From the NCBI GenBank assembly GCA_965153455.1, contig OZ234496.1:11307863-11371862 (forward strand): a stretch of DNA of 64,000 nucleotides. Reading direction: 5' to 3'. Shown piece by piece: positions 35,141-47,549 of this stretch. The position numbers were made by a program, and so were the translations under genes. This stretch comes from Sphagnum compactum. Its lineage: Eukaryota; Bryophyta; Sphagnopsida; Sphagnales. The notes under the pieces were generated by a model that worked only from the letters and a program-made list of their open reading frames with translations, ran no database searches and was not told the DNA's origin. The stretch's first letter is position 1. Each line of letters starts with the position of its first letter.

Positions 35141-35610
35141 TTTCATCCATATATTAAAATATGTTCATCCATATTCATCTACTAATGTACCTATAACATG
35201 CATTGGACATCCACATTTCATCTATGTTAATCCACAATATCAACAATCATCTATGTATTTGTCTATGTTCATCCACATTATTTATATGCATCCATGTCCT
35301 CAATGATGTTCTTTTTGCCAATCCATACCCATCCACATTCATCTATGTTCATCAATATTTCATCCATGCACTCTTCCAAGTCCATTTTCACGTGGACATC
35401 AACGTTCATCCCCCTTTTTTTATACTCACTGTCCACATGTTATCATGTTTTATCCACATCCATCTATGTTAATTCAAGTTCCATTCTATCTATGTCCACA
35501 TCCATCCACATACCTACACCCATAGCCACACAATTTGTCTATTTTCATCTACTTCATCCACATTCATCTACATTCATCCATGTCCATGTATATCCACCTT
35601 GGTATCCAGC
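35140..35610 (+). repeat. Degenerate ATCCA/CATCTATG repeat tract
   Basis: About 470 bp built from diverged copies of motifs such as CATCCACATTCATCTATG and ATGTTCATCCA. The open frames here (35203-35472, 35294-35644) are translations of this repeat and show the same His/Ser/Ile-rich bias in two frames, so they are not genes. Confidence 0.7.
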
Positions 35611-35952
35611 ACTAATTCTCTTGTGGTTTGCAATACGTACGTGAGTTCTATACATGTTCTATACATACATACTCTTTAATGGATGTTAAAGTCAATCTTT
35701 CAATGAATGTTGGCATGGTCCTTAGTGGGTTTTTCATACACTGTAGTTTTCTGTCCATCTGCAGAGAGGCATCCATCCATCCACCTGTGGGACATGGTTT
35801 TCATCCAATCTAGTTTTTCCATCCAAATCTCCAGATGCCTTCCACACGAGATCATTGTTCTTTTTTTCTGTTTTTTATTTTTTTCAAAATTTCAAAAATA
35901 TTTTCAAAATATTCTGAACAGTTTTTTTTTTTTGAATTTTTTTTCTGCTCCT

Positions 35953-36380
35953 GAAAACACGCCACGTCAGATTCGCTGAGAAGTGGCCGTTAAGCGTCTG
36001 CAGTAGAATGAAATCATAAGGAACGTGGGGAACACGGGATCGTTGGAACAGAGGAGAGAATTCTAGATCGCGTTCTCGTAACCTGGAGAACGTAGCGAAC
36101 TTTGTGTCTTTCTCGTCGCGAACCTCGTCTCTCTCGTTGCTGAGAATATTCTAAGATATTTTTTGAAAGTTTTGGCCACTGAAAACACGCCACGTCAAAT
36201 TCGGTGAAAGTGGCAGTTCATGAACAGAAATACAGAATGCCAGGGAGAATCATAAGGAACTTGGGGAACGTGAAAATTGGAACAAAAGAGATGGAATGCC
36301 AGAGCACGTTCCCGGGGTCTGGAGAACTTAGAGAACCTAGAGAACTTAGAGAACTTCGTCTCTCTCTCTCTTCTCGTCGC
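35953..36380 (+). repeat. Two-copy tandem duplication upstream of kinesin-8 (unit about 228 bp)
   Basis: Copy 1 starts at 35953 and copy 2 at 36181, both with GAAAACACGCCACGTCA. Further shared blocks in order: AATCATAAGGAAC, GGGGAAC, a GGAGAAC-rich part and a CGTCTCTCTC end. Each copy carries CCACGTCA, a bZIP-type ACGT element. The pair lies about 200 bp upstream of the putative kinesin-8 core promoter. Confidence 0.85.
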
Positions 36381-36547
36381 TGCAAGCTTTTGTTTGTCGC
36401 AGTGTTTTTTTCTCTTTGTCCCTTTTGATTTCTGACAACGCGTCGTGGTTGCAACGTCCGATTGTGTCCTGCTTTTCGTCATTTTCGTTGTCGCTTTATT
36501 AGGGGTTTTGTCGCTACCAATTAGTACGTAATTGAATTTCATGGGTT

Positions 36548-36594
36548 TATAAATTAAAAAAATTATAAATTTTTTTGGCGCCCTCAAACGGTCA
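36548..36594 (+). promoter_or_regulatory. Kinesin-8 promoter: TATA boxes, E2F site and MSA-like element
   Basis: Two TATAAAT boxes (36548-36554 and 36564-36570) precede an exact E2F-type site TTTGGCGCC (36574-36582). One base later comes TCAAACGGTCA (36584-36594), which differs from the plant mitosis-specific activator consensus YCYAACGGYYA at one position. The cluster lies about 580 bp before the kinesin start codon. E2F plus MYB3R-type (MSA) control would fit S/G2-M expression of a mitotic motor. Site function is inferred from sequence only. Confidence 0.55.
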
Positions 36595-37171
36595 CCTGCA
36601 TTTCTTTTGTTGCAGGAGAAGGAGCTTCTCTCGCTGTCGGAGTTGTCAGCGTCCTCCGAGTTCTTGTTGTTGTGACGCTGTCGTGTGAGAGACAAGGTCT
36701 CGCAGTTAGTTAGTTTCGTGTTTGGCCAATGGCTTGTTGATTTCAGGATTGCTTCATCGAGGAATTCATTCCGTTTTCTCTTTTCTCTCGCTTAGAGCTG
36801 CAGTCTAGAGTTCCACGGTTTTGGCTTTCGCTCCTCTGATTTCTTTCTTTCCTTTGTTTGTTTGTTTGTTTGTTTTTGTGGGAATGCTGAAAGCCGCAGG
36901 ACGTAGTTCAACTTTGCGGCTGAAGTTCCTACAGTCTTTCACTATTGTGACGCTTTTGCAGCGCTAGGAGGTGCGCAGGAGTGAGTTCGTGTCGTGGGTT
37001 TTTTCTGAGTTGGGTTCCGTAGATGTAGGAAGGGGTTTTTGTAGTTTGCTTTCAGCTGCTGAGTGGCCTGATTCTCCGTACAGATGTCTCTTCTTGTGTT
37101 TGAGAAGAAAGCGGGCTTCAAGCTCTGGAACATGATGAGAATGTTGGGTTCTGGCCAGCTTCTTTGCAGCT

Positions 37172-40100
37172 ATGCATGTTTTGGAAGCCGGAGTTGATCG
37201 TCGTCAAGTAGAAGAATTGGTCAAGGAAAACCAAGGTGAAGGGTGGAAGGAGGGAGGGAGGGAGATGCCTGCGTTACCAGCGGTTCCTCGCTCCAATTCG
37301 ACAGCCACGAGTCCTCTGCCACAGCAAGCAGCAAGCAGAGGTCGAACAGGAGGAGGACGAGAGAATGTGGAATCTTGCAGCAGCAAGAGGAGAGAAAGCA
37401 TTTCAAACTTGGAGCTGCTGGCAAGGCCTGAGGAACGACGACCCGCTACCAGGTCGCTTGCAGTCTTGAAAGAACGAGTGAGCAGACTTGCTGCCGCAGG
37501 AGGTGGCGGCGGCACGGGACTCGGCGATGGGTATCAACCATCTCTTAGAGAAACAACGTCTTCCATCACAGCTCAAGCTCCACGAGGTGGTGGTGGTAAC
37601 AACTCGCCGAGTTTCCTCCTGCTCTCTCCGACTCTCCGAGCCAAAAAAACGGCTGTCATCAACCAGAGATCTGTGCGGAGAGGAGGAGGAGGAGGAGGGA
37701 CCGGAACAACAACACCGCAAGAGAATGAGGAAGCTTCAAACGTGAAACGAGCGCGAGGAGCTTACAATTGGGTGAAGGAAGTGGAAGGGATGAGAAGGCA
37801 AGAACAGCTTGCTGCTGCAGAGCTCGAGACTCCCAAAGCAGCAGCAGCAGCAGCCGGCAGAGGAGGAATCCTAACCCGAAGCAGGCTTGCACAGACAGCT
37901 CGAGGACCTGCCAGAACTTATTCTCTTGCAGCGGAGGCAGCAGTAGCAGCAGCAGCTCTGCCTACACCAAGGTGGGTTTAGGGTTTGGCAAAGCTTCACA
38001 GTAAACAAGCATTTCTCTTCTTCTTTCTTTTATTTTTCTTCCCCACTTTGGCAGTTCCAACAATTGAGAACCTGGAGTCTCTCTGATTGATCTGATGCCC
38101 AGGTCTTTGATGATACCCAATCCCTTCCTAGGACAAAAGACTGAGAGAGCAATGTTAGCTCTAAGTGGTGGTGGCCGGAAGTTTGCTGAGGAGCTGGAGA
38201 CAGTCAGAGAAGATGCTGCTGGAGGAGGAGTTGGTACAAGGATCATGGTGTATGTGCGATTGCGACCCATGTCAAAGAAGGAAAAGGAATCCGGCTCTCG
38301 CAGCTGTGTCCGAGTTGTGAACAAGAGGGATGTCTACTTGACAGAGTTTGCACTGGAGACTGATTACTTGCGTCTCAAGCGTCTGCGAGGCCGCCATTTT
38401 GCCTTTGATGCTGCTTTCCCTGACAACACTGCTCAGCAAGAAGTGTACAACATCAGGTAACAACACTCTTCCCACTCTTCCACTGCACATTCCCCCCCTT
38501 GTAATTCTGTCCACATGTGTGTGCATTTCCATCTGCCATGGGCATTTCTTCTTGGTGATCATCCATCACACCCTCTAATAGTTCTGAAGAAAATCCATGG
38601 AACCTCCTGCTTTCAAAGAATAGAGGTAAAGAGCTTTTCCCTCATCGGGACTCAAGATTGTTCCCTGGTTGTCAGCAGCAGCAGCAGCAGCAGAAGAAGA
38701 AGACCGAACATACAAGGCACAGAAAAAAGACACCCAAAACACAATGACAAATATCTCTTGAGATGGGTAGCCAGTCTCTCAGCATTTGGGAAGGCTGATG
38801 ATGTTCTCAGGAACATCCACAGAGCAACAAAAATCAGAATCCTTAAACTTAGTCTTGAATCTGCTACCATAGTCAGCAGATTGCAGCATGTGACAAACCC
38901 ATGAAGCTCTTGTCTTGAATCTTCTCTGATAGTCAGCAGGTTGCTGCAGCACATGAAAAATCCATGAAGCTCTTATTCTTGAATCTGCTACTATAGTCAG
39001 TAGATTGCAGTAGCATGCAAGAAACTGGCAAAGTTCTTAGTCTTGAATCTGCTACCATAGTCAGCAGATTGCAGCAGCATGTGAGAAACCTGTGAAGCTC
39101 TTAGTCTTGAATCTGCTGCTACCCATAGTCAGCAGATTGCAGCAAGTGAGAAAACTGCAAATCTCTGAAGAGTGAAGACCGGCTTACTCCAGTATTTAGT
39201 GTCAACCCTGAGCCTGATTCAACTGAATTTGTTTTGATTCAGAGAGGGTCCTCCGTATTTCAAGCAAATCCATCTGCAACTCATTAACTTCTGTGCATGT
39301 GCTATGTGACCAGGCTAAAGTTTCTTGTAGAGGCAAGGAAGCACACTATCACAACTGCACTGCTTGCATTACATGAATATACAAGATTCAGTTTTTCAAT
39401 TCAAGGTTCTAGTTTTGTTGGTAAGAAGGTTGAATGGTTTTCTGGGTTGATTTCACAGTACTGCAGAGCTGGTGGAAGGAGTGCTGCAAGGAAAGAATGG
39501 ATCAGTATTTTGTTATGGGGCGACAGGGGCGGGTAAGACTCATACAATGCTGGGCACAGTACAAAACCCAGGAGTCATGGTACTAGCACTCAAGGATTTG
39601 TTTGCCAAGATAAAAAAGCACAGCCGTGATGGAGATCATGTCGTTCGTCTCTCATATTTGGAGGTGTATAATGAGAGTGTTCGAGACCTGCTGTCCCCAG
39701 GCCGCCCCCTTGTGCTGCGAGAAGACAGCAAACAGGTATTTCTTTGCAATGCAATGCTGCACATTCTTCTGAATCATTAATGACTTCTTGACCATCAGTT
39801 CTTTCACCAGTCAGCTGTGCTACATAGCAGATCTTCTGGAACATATGAATCATTGGAAATGGTTGTAGAACAGTTATGAACAGCCCATGTTTTTCTGAAG
39901 TTTTACTGCAGGGAATTGTGGCTGCAGGTCTCACACAGTATCAGGCATATACAGCTGATGAGGTATTGGTCCTTTTCTGTCAAGATGGTATTGCCATGCT
40001 TCATTCAATGTCTCTCTAGTCCTATCATCTGGGAGCTATTTCAGAGTGAGTTTGTTTAAGTTGTGTCTGGGATAGGCTCCTCTTCTGATATTTGCATGTG

Positions 40101-42855
40101 CAGGTCATGACATTGCTACAAAGAGGCAACCTCAACAGGACTACTGAGCCCACCCGCATCAATGAGACATCATCCCGGTCCCATGCCATCTTGCAGGCAA
40201 GTAATTTCAGCTTGGACATTCTCTCTTTCTGCTGCATCTATAGTCACTTGTATACCATCAATAGTCTCAGCATATTGAGAAGGGAGGAGAGGAAGGAGGT
40301 CCAGGTGCAAGGTTGGGAAAAGCTCACAGGGGTTATGATGGCAGGTAGTTGCAGAGTACAAAGTGCCACAGGAGACAGGAATGGTGGTGCGAGCAGGCAA
40401 GCTTTCACTGATAGACTTGGCAGGGTCAGAGCGAGCACTGGCCACGGATCAGCGCACTTTGAGGTCAGTGGAGGGTGCAAGCATAAACCGTTCCCTCCTG
40501 GCCCTGAGCAGTTGCATCAATGCCCTGTGTGAAGGGAAAAAACACATCCCCTTCAGGAATTCGAAGCTCACCCAGCTTCTAAAGGTGTGTTTTTTCCACC
40601 ACAACCCTTTAATGGCTTGCAGGATTTCAGGAGAGGAGGATTCTTTCAACTCAATCTGTGATGAGCTCTCTGTGATTTTTCTTGAAATCAAGTCTTGAAT
40701 GGATATTTTTTGTGTGCACAGGATTCACTAGGTGGGTCATGTCGAACAGCAATGATAGCCAACATAAGTCCAAGCAACTTCTCCTTTGGGGAAACTCAGA
40801 ACACTCTTCACTGGGCAGATCGTGCAAAAGAGATTCGAACAAAGGTCAGCTTCATGACCACAACCCATGACCCATAATGTCTCTTTGTTGTTTTCTCAAT
40901 CTGTACAGGGGAGAATGCAGCCCAATGCCAAGATTTGAAATTGCCAGTTCTTCTTAGACCTGGTTGTTGTTATGGTTGTCTTGCAGGTCTGTGAAACACA
41001 GGAGGAGCTGAGTGTTCCAGACTCTATGGAGGATAAGACAAAGCTGTTGCATCAAATGCAGAAAGAGAATCAAGAGCTTCGCATCCAACTAGCCCGCCTT
41101 CAACACAAGTTTGTCACTGCTCAGCAAACAGCAGCAGCAAGTCCCTCTGTCATCACACTTGGGTCTGACAGAACCCCTGGATCCTCAGCTCCTCTTGCTA
41201 ACCCCACAATGGTGGGGGGGAACCAAGTTCAGCAGTCTCTGCCCATTGCGACCGTGACAGTGACATCCCCACCCTTCACACCACCAGTCATATTGCCCTC
41301 TGTTGCTAACCATTCACAGGTATTTCTCTTTTCTGGATGTGTATTTTGCAAATTTGAGTCTAGAATTGGCATGATTTAGGGTTTAGGGGGGATACATGTG
41401 CTTTTCTTCAAAACAGAGAACATGAAATTGGAAACTTTGTGAATGATGATTCTGCAGAAGACACCCGGCCTGCACAGTTCTTTGAGTGAGCAAGAATTCC
41501 CAGAGAGGGTGACTGCAGAGAGGACAATACGTGACCTTCAACGTACGATTCAGCTTCTGGAGATGGAAGCTGAGAGGGCCAAGCAGGACTCACAAAGCCG
41601 AGAAGAGAAGTTAAGTGCCTCCATGGCAGCACTTGAAAAGGCACACATCCTGGAGCTCAAACACAAAGATGAACTTATCCGCAAACTCTACCAGAGATCA
41701 TCACCACTGAGTGCTTCAAGAAAGACAGTACCCGGGTGTTCTCCTTCCATCTCCACAAATTCCACATCTGGTCCTTCAATACCCATTCTTCCTGAAACCC
41801 ATAGAGTTACTACAAAGTCCATCTTCTCAGTCCCACCAGCCGCTTCAGAACCCGCACTACGAACTCAATTGCTAGAGACAACAAATCAAGAGGTAGTCAC
41901 GAAACAGGAGTTGTTTATCTCTAGATCTGTACCACCAGTTGCACCTACTACCACCACCTGCCCAAGAGGTCAGACTTTGGCACGACATGGCATTACATCA
42001 GTGCTTCCTCCAATCTGGCCTGTCACTCAATCTGAAGCTTTGATGATACGTGGGAGCAACCCAATTGGTACCAAGAGGATGACTACTACTACTACTACTA
42101 CTACTACAAAGGGAGTGCTGCCACAGTACCCTATGCGTAACAACAACACTCTTCCAAGGTTTTGTTCACCATCCAAGCCAGTTGTTGCCTCCTCACCAGC
42201 CAAGCCAGTAGGTGCTGCCTCACCAGCCAAAGTGGTTCCTGGTTGTAACAACAGTACCCGCAAGAGAAGTTTCTGGGACATCACAAACATGAATAGTCCA
42301 CCAGCTGCTCCTGTCACAAGGGCTTCGCGAAGGCTAAGCACTGCCACTGCTAATTATGCCCCGTCCTTACTACTACAAGTAAGTGGATCCATCTGCCTTT
42401 CTTGACTATTTATTTATTGTGTGGTATGTTAAAATTGTTGATCACATTGTTCTTTGCCCTCCTTTTTTGATATCTTAAGAGCTTCTCCCCCTACTGCAGT
42501 AATTGTTTAAAAAATTATACTAAATTAGACACTGATAGAAGAAGCCCAAATGAGGGGGGTTGGGTGGGTGTGGATGGGGAGATGCTCTAATTGGCCCGCT
42601 AAACTTTTGATTATGATGCTGTGATTTAATTCATCCTAGGGCCCGGTGTGATGTAGGTACTGAAAAACAGAGAAGAATCTTACAGGCCTGAATTTGAAGA
42701 CTTCGATTACTCTCTAGCACAATGATGAGCAACATGACTAAGTTGCTGCAATTTTCTCTTGCACATGGTTTTTCATTTGACCAAAATATATATAAAATAT
42801 TCTTTATCGTGGGTGTCCTCAGCCGGGCTTTTCACGTCGACAATCACAGGGCTAA
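37172..42855 (+). CDS. Kinesin-8 family microtubule motor, ten exons
   Basis: Spliced model: 37172-37971, 38103-38456, 39459-39735, 39912-39962, 40104-40196, 40345-40584, 40722-40844, 40987-41319, 41458-42378, 42823-42855; 3225 nt, 1074 residues, all phases consistent. Residues 1-300 are a low-complexity Ala/Gly/Arg/Gln/Ser region. The motor runs from about 313 ([17 protein letters not shown]) to 646, with P-loop GATGAGKT (405-412), switch I NETSSRSH (514-521), switch II DLAGSE (549-554) and the microtubule-binding block [15 protein letters not shown] coiled coil follows (EERTIRDLQ-like, about 758-830), then a Thr/Pro/Ser-rich tail. [20 protein letters not shown] and [13 protein letters not shown] are kinesin-8 signatures. 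Kinesin-8 motors walk to plus ends and limit microtubule length in spindles; plant members also act in cell division and motile-cell formation. Intron 5 uses a GC donor. The last exon ([10 protein letters not shown]) is the least certain; otherwise translation ends at 42405. The first ATG was chosen; a downstream in-frame ATG at 37265 is possible. Confidence 0.93.
38851..39160 (+). repeat. Five-copy minisatellite in kinesin-8 intron 2 (unit 60-64 bp)
   Basis: Copies start at 38851, 38911, 38975, 39039 and 39102, each beginning with TCTTGAATCTGCTACCATAG or a close variant, then TCAGCAGATTGCAGCA and a GAAGCTCTTAG linker. The array lies wholly inside the second intron of the kinesin-8 gene, the longest intron at 1.0 kb. 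A CAG run at about 38677-38694 sits just upstream. Confidence 0.9.
42082..42107 (+). repeat. ACT microsatellite coding for polythreonine in the kinesin-8 tail
   Basis: About eight ACT/ACA triplets in frame in exon 9 encode a threonine run in the unstructured C-terminal tail. It is open to length polymorphism without frameshift. Confidence 0.8.
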
Positions 42856-45800
42856 TGCCAAAGCTTAAGAGGTTTAGAGGTGAATGCCAAACCATTTGCT
42901 GGAGGGTGTGGGAGAGGGGCTCGAATCTTCATCAAACGGGAGACCACCACCCATAAGAGCAAGCTTTCACATGGGGAGGTTTGAAACCATTGGGTCTTAT
43001 ACATGGATTCTTGAGTATTCTTCATCAATTGCAAACTCAAAGAATTCATGGAGCACATTGGATTTGGGGATTGATTGATTTGGGAGCATTTTCTGATTGA
43101 TTTCTTCTTGTTAGTTTTGTAGTCTATGCCTTTATTATGAAGGAACAGGCTCTCTCAAGGTGTTAGTTTCATGGATCGTGGCTGCCACTTCAAATGATAT
43201 TTGAGACCCACAAACACTGACTGCTGGTCTTGCTTTCAACAAGGTAAAGCTCGTTGAAATCAAATGTATATTGAACAATTGAAAATGAGCAATGTGATAG
43301 ATAATACCCGATGAGTCATTTGTGTCGAGTCCAAAACTCCAAATGACACTAGGAAATTTCTTTGAGTGCTTAAACAAATATTTGACATGTTTAAGTAACT
43401 TGTTAAGATCCTTTTGTTTTATTTGGTTCTAGTTTTATTATGATCACAGACTAAATAAGATTCATTTGTACTAGGCATTATTTTTATTTCAAACAAGGAT
43501 TTTTATGGTGGAGCAACAACAATATTCATCCTGTTTGTTTAATATTGCATTATAAGCATCGAATGGTGAATAACTAGGTAAATTCTGATTTTACATAATG
43601 CTTGCAAGGTTTCAAGGTAATTTTTTTTTCCTTTTTTTTTTTGGGTCCTCTCTATTTGTTCTTTCTTTCCCCCTTTGTTGGGTGCTTTGTTCAAAGGGGT
43701 TTGCTAGGTTTCATCAATTAGATTTGTTTTCGTTTAAACTAAAGATAATATGTTGCATTACATTTATCTTCTTTTTTTTAAAAGAATGTTTCCATGGAAG
43801 CTAGAAGTTTCCATATATTTCACTATTGCAAAAGAATGTCTTCACATTCCATAAATAAATATTTGGGTGTTTTTAAACTTATATTAAAAAGTCAATGAAA
43901 ATCATCCATGACATCATTTCCTTCATTATTAACAAATGCCATTAATAGTTGTTTAAATCAATTTGTTTTGATATCACATATCACAAATGAAACTAACAAA
44001 TATTTTGGAAGGCATTAAATAACATATGGTGGTTCCCTTTTGCAATCACCGATTTCATTATAATCTCACCAATGAAAAAGATAATGTAATCAACGATGTG
44101 AACTATTCCAAATTCAACCATTCTTTTCAATTTGGTGTTCTTTTTTCTCCCAAATATTTGGTGGAGGTACTATTTTGAACATTTCCATTGACCATTTCAT
44201 GGTAAGGTTACAACAAAGAAACATAAAATATGATGTGAACTGGGTTGAAGGCTTTCCAAGCTATCAAAAGCGTAGTGTCAAAGGGCCTCGTAATTTGGGA
44301 AGGTTATAATGTAGTCACAAATAAAACAAGTGGATCTACCACAAGAGGTTTTTTTTTCATAAAATATTTGATTTTTAAAATGACATTAAATTAATGGAGA
44401 TGATATTGATTTATTGTTATAATTGAAATTGTGTTTGGTAATTTGAATGTTATATAAATTGATTTGTGAAAATCTAACCAATATACTTATGATACGCCTA
44501 ATTTACATTCATTTTTGGGTCTATTTATCCATATGTGGTCCAATTGTGATCTAACTTTTGTTATGTTATTTTGAATTAGGATTTTAATTTGAATCTATTC
44601 ATATAATCTATGAATTTTTGTTTATTGTCGTTATTATTAGTGTCATCTTATATGTTGATATTCTAAAATCTACTAAAATAGTGATGGGGCAATCACTTGG
44701 GGATTTTTGAACCAAGGCTTCTAGTGTGTTGAAGAATACAACTATCAAACAAGAATGAATTTTATAAACACAGATGTATGAATTGTTATTCAAGTTTTTA
44801 TATTAAATACAGTTGTTATATATTAAGATCCATTACAAGTCATGTTATAAGAATGTATGAACATTTGCATGTTGTACATCATCATCAAACCATGGCCACC
44901 ATAAATTAAAATATAAAAATATTTTCATGTATTTATAAATTTTTGTATGCCATTTGACGATTATAATTTTGTTTCCAAAATACATAGAATGTGTGATTTT
45001 ATAAGTTGTGGTCATGATTAATATTTTGATAATGTGGGCATAAAGAATTTGTATTGAGGGTTTGTACAATAACATGTGAATGATAAAATTATTTCAATCA
45101 AGGAACAAAATGTGTCCAATATGCATATAATTTTAATCTCTTCATTTTTTCAACTATGCATTGATCATGTCGTTTAACATTAATAGGATCAAAACCTAAT
45201 CCATCTAATGAGAATCCTTCAAATCAATAAAAGGTTATTGTTATTACTAATTGAATTGGAAATTGAATTCTTGTTATAATATGTGATTGTTTTTTGTCAA
45301 TTCTCATGTCTTTGATAATTGGTTCAATTGGTGTTTAATCTAGTTGAATATTGTTTGTATAAAGGTGAATTGATTTCTCTCGAACTAAAATTCTTATTTT
45401 TGGATTTGAAAATATCTCCAAATTATGGTTTTATTATGATATGATGTTGATGTTTTGAATATACCATCAAATCCACTAACAAGGCCATCAAATGTTGCAT
45501 AATTTTTAGCACATAATTCAACTAACATCTTTTGTTTGATATGAATGGTGGTATGTAAACTTACAATTTTGTTTAGGTCATCTAGAAGTTCATATGATGT
45601 TGGGCATGAATGGTGGTGAATGTTTGTAACCCCAAAATTAAATGTTCGCTTAGTTGTTTTGTTAAATACAATTTTATTATATTTTGCATTAGAATATTTG
45701 TATAAAATAAGTGTGGTGATGTTAATGCATTTGATATTTGATGATAAAAATTTGAATTCAATATTGAATATTAAGATATTAAGTTTGCATGCATGTAGAT

Positions 45801-46664
45801 AATTTGTTTAAATTTTTTATAAATTACGTGTCAATTTATTGCATGACTATAATCAATTCATAGCATTTAACATTGTTTTCCAAAATTTTGGTGCTAAAGC
45901 ATTAATGCTATCATCAAGGGATTCAAAAATCCAATGATCATTTATGTGAGGTGTTTGGTAAAAATGACTTAACACAATGACATATAAACCACCAAAATTT
46001 TGATTTTGAATATGTTTTATTTCTTTGAATTCATGATTTATAACATTAAACATTATAACATTTACAAGAAATATTTCATTTATAATAATTAATTGTAATT
46101 GCTCATATTCATATGTGAATTTAGTTTAAAACATTGATGATAAATTCAATATGTTTATTAACGTATGTTGGATTAGTATGTTCAAAGTTGAATGTATTAT
46201 CTGATTTTCAATATATGTAGTTTTCATTTTTGTTAATTTTAATGATAGAAATTTTTATTATATATTTGTAGTAATCCTTGAACTAATAATTTTAAAATAA
46301 AAAATTTATCGATTCCATTTATTATATATTATTCAAAAATAGATGTATTAGAATATTATGATTTTTTTTGTACATGATATCATGTAATATTCATTTTTGT
46401 TTTTCATTTAATCATATAAAAAAATCTAATATTTAAATTCATATCATAAAATTTGATGAGGTTGTGAAACCATCATTTTCAATTTTTTATGTTTTTTGAG
46501 CTAATGTATTATGTGATTGAATGATGAAGTGATTTTTTAAATCATATTTTTAAATATTTAATGTTTTGTAATTGGACGTGTGTATTTGTTATTATCATCA
46601 ATATTATCATTTCATATTTAATGTAGATGTGAACATTTTTATTTTAAATTTATAACATCATATT
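42856..46664. other. AT-rich gene-free DNA
   Basis: The first 300 bp may include the kinesin-8 3' UTR. The rest is strongly AT-rich, CpG-poor and without any recognisable gene, tRNA or transposon protein on either strand. Confidence 0.5.
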
Positions 46665-47549
46665 TGTCACAACCCTAGCCTTGGGTTTGCGACCAAGGCA
46701 AGGGCTTGTAAAGGTGCGGGCCAAGAGAGAGCTTGGGAGTCACATTTCATGCTGCCGGGAGTGCAAGAGAGTGTGAGAGAATGAACCCTCACACTCCTAA
46801 GTGAGCTCCCACTTTGGGAGTTGGAATCCCAATGAACTTCCGAATTTTTAAAGAGCGATTTCAAGGGTCAAAACTCATTGGATGAAAAAGTTTCTTATAT
46901 TATTGGAAAGCTCTTGGAACGTAGATATCTTTTACAGGCTCGCATTATCCATGGATTCTTAAAACATAAGTTATGGCCAAAAGAAAGGCCAGGAGTCAAA
47001 TTGTTAATTTGACTCCCGACCACTAAAAGTTGGGAGTCGCCCTGATTTACTTGCGTGCAGGTGGCTTGCTACATACCGTTGGAAAGCTCTCGATGAGGGC
47101 TACAACTTTGCTTAGACCTCACGTCAATCAAAGGTCTGCACACAAAGTTATGGGCCTCCAAAGTTTTGGGAATCCCAATTTTGAGAATTTCGAGATTCCG
47201 AATTGGGAGTCCTAGGACAAAATGATATTTGGGTGCTGGTCCCGTGACTAGGCATAGAGTATACTATAAGGGGGAAGGTGGTGGCTTCCCCCAAGTCTGG
47301 GCCGTGGTGAGTATTGTGAGTCTGTGTTTGTTCGTGGTTCATCCTTACACCAAAAATGCTTCAACTATGCACTAATCAACTTGTTGTTTGGTTTTTGCAG
47401 GTCCGTGTGAGTAATTGGTTGCTTGTCATTCTTCCTAGTCCCCATCCCGGCGCTCCAGCTCGCCCCTCTACTCCCAAAGTGCTCCGAGCCAGGGAGGGTG
47501 CCCCAACTCCTTACCCTTTCGTTGTTTTCACATTTAGACTTGTAGTTGA
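46665..47549 (+). mobile_element. Dispersed LTR-like repeat, copy 2
   Basis: Same orientation and nearly the same length as 28724-29611, starting TGTCACAACCCTAGCC and containing the CTATAAGG box near 47263. The two copies differ by scattered substitutions, many of them C/T or G/A, and small indels. No coding sequence. A solo LTR is the best explanation; boundaries and target duplications are unproven. Confidence 0.7.

Noticed and set aside
35140-35610. Possible CRISPR-like array
   Set aside because: Motifs are degenerate with irregular spacing and no unique equal-length spacers, in a plant nuclear context.
35203-35644. Overlapping 89- and 116-codon frames
   Set aside because: They are translations of the degenerate ATCCA/CATCTATG repeat tract in two frames.
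36195-36695. 166-codon minus-strand frame upstream of kinesin-8
   Set aside because: It lies antisense across the duplicated promoter region and the E2F/MSA sites, is Lys/Arg/Ser-rich low complexity and has no recognisable domain.
37204-37720. Several long frames antisense to or in other phases of kinesin exon 1
   Set aside because: They are shadows of low-complexity GC-rich coding sequence; only the plus-strand frame from 37172 joins the motor domain in phase.
28724-47549. One complete LTR retrotransposon bounded by the two LTR-like repeats
   Set aside because: The 17-kb interior has no gag, protease, reverse transcriptase or integrase and contains an ordinary kinesin gene and a NUMT-free desert; two solo LTRs are simpler.
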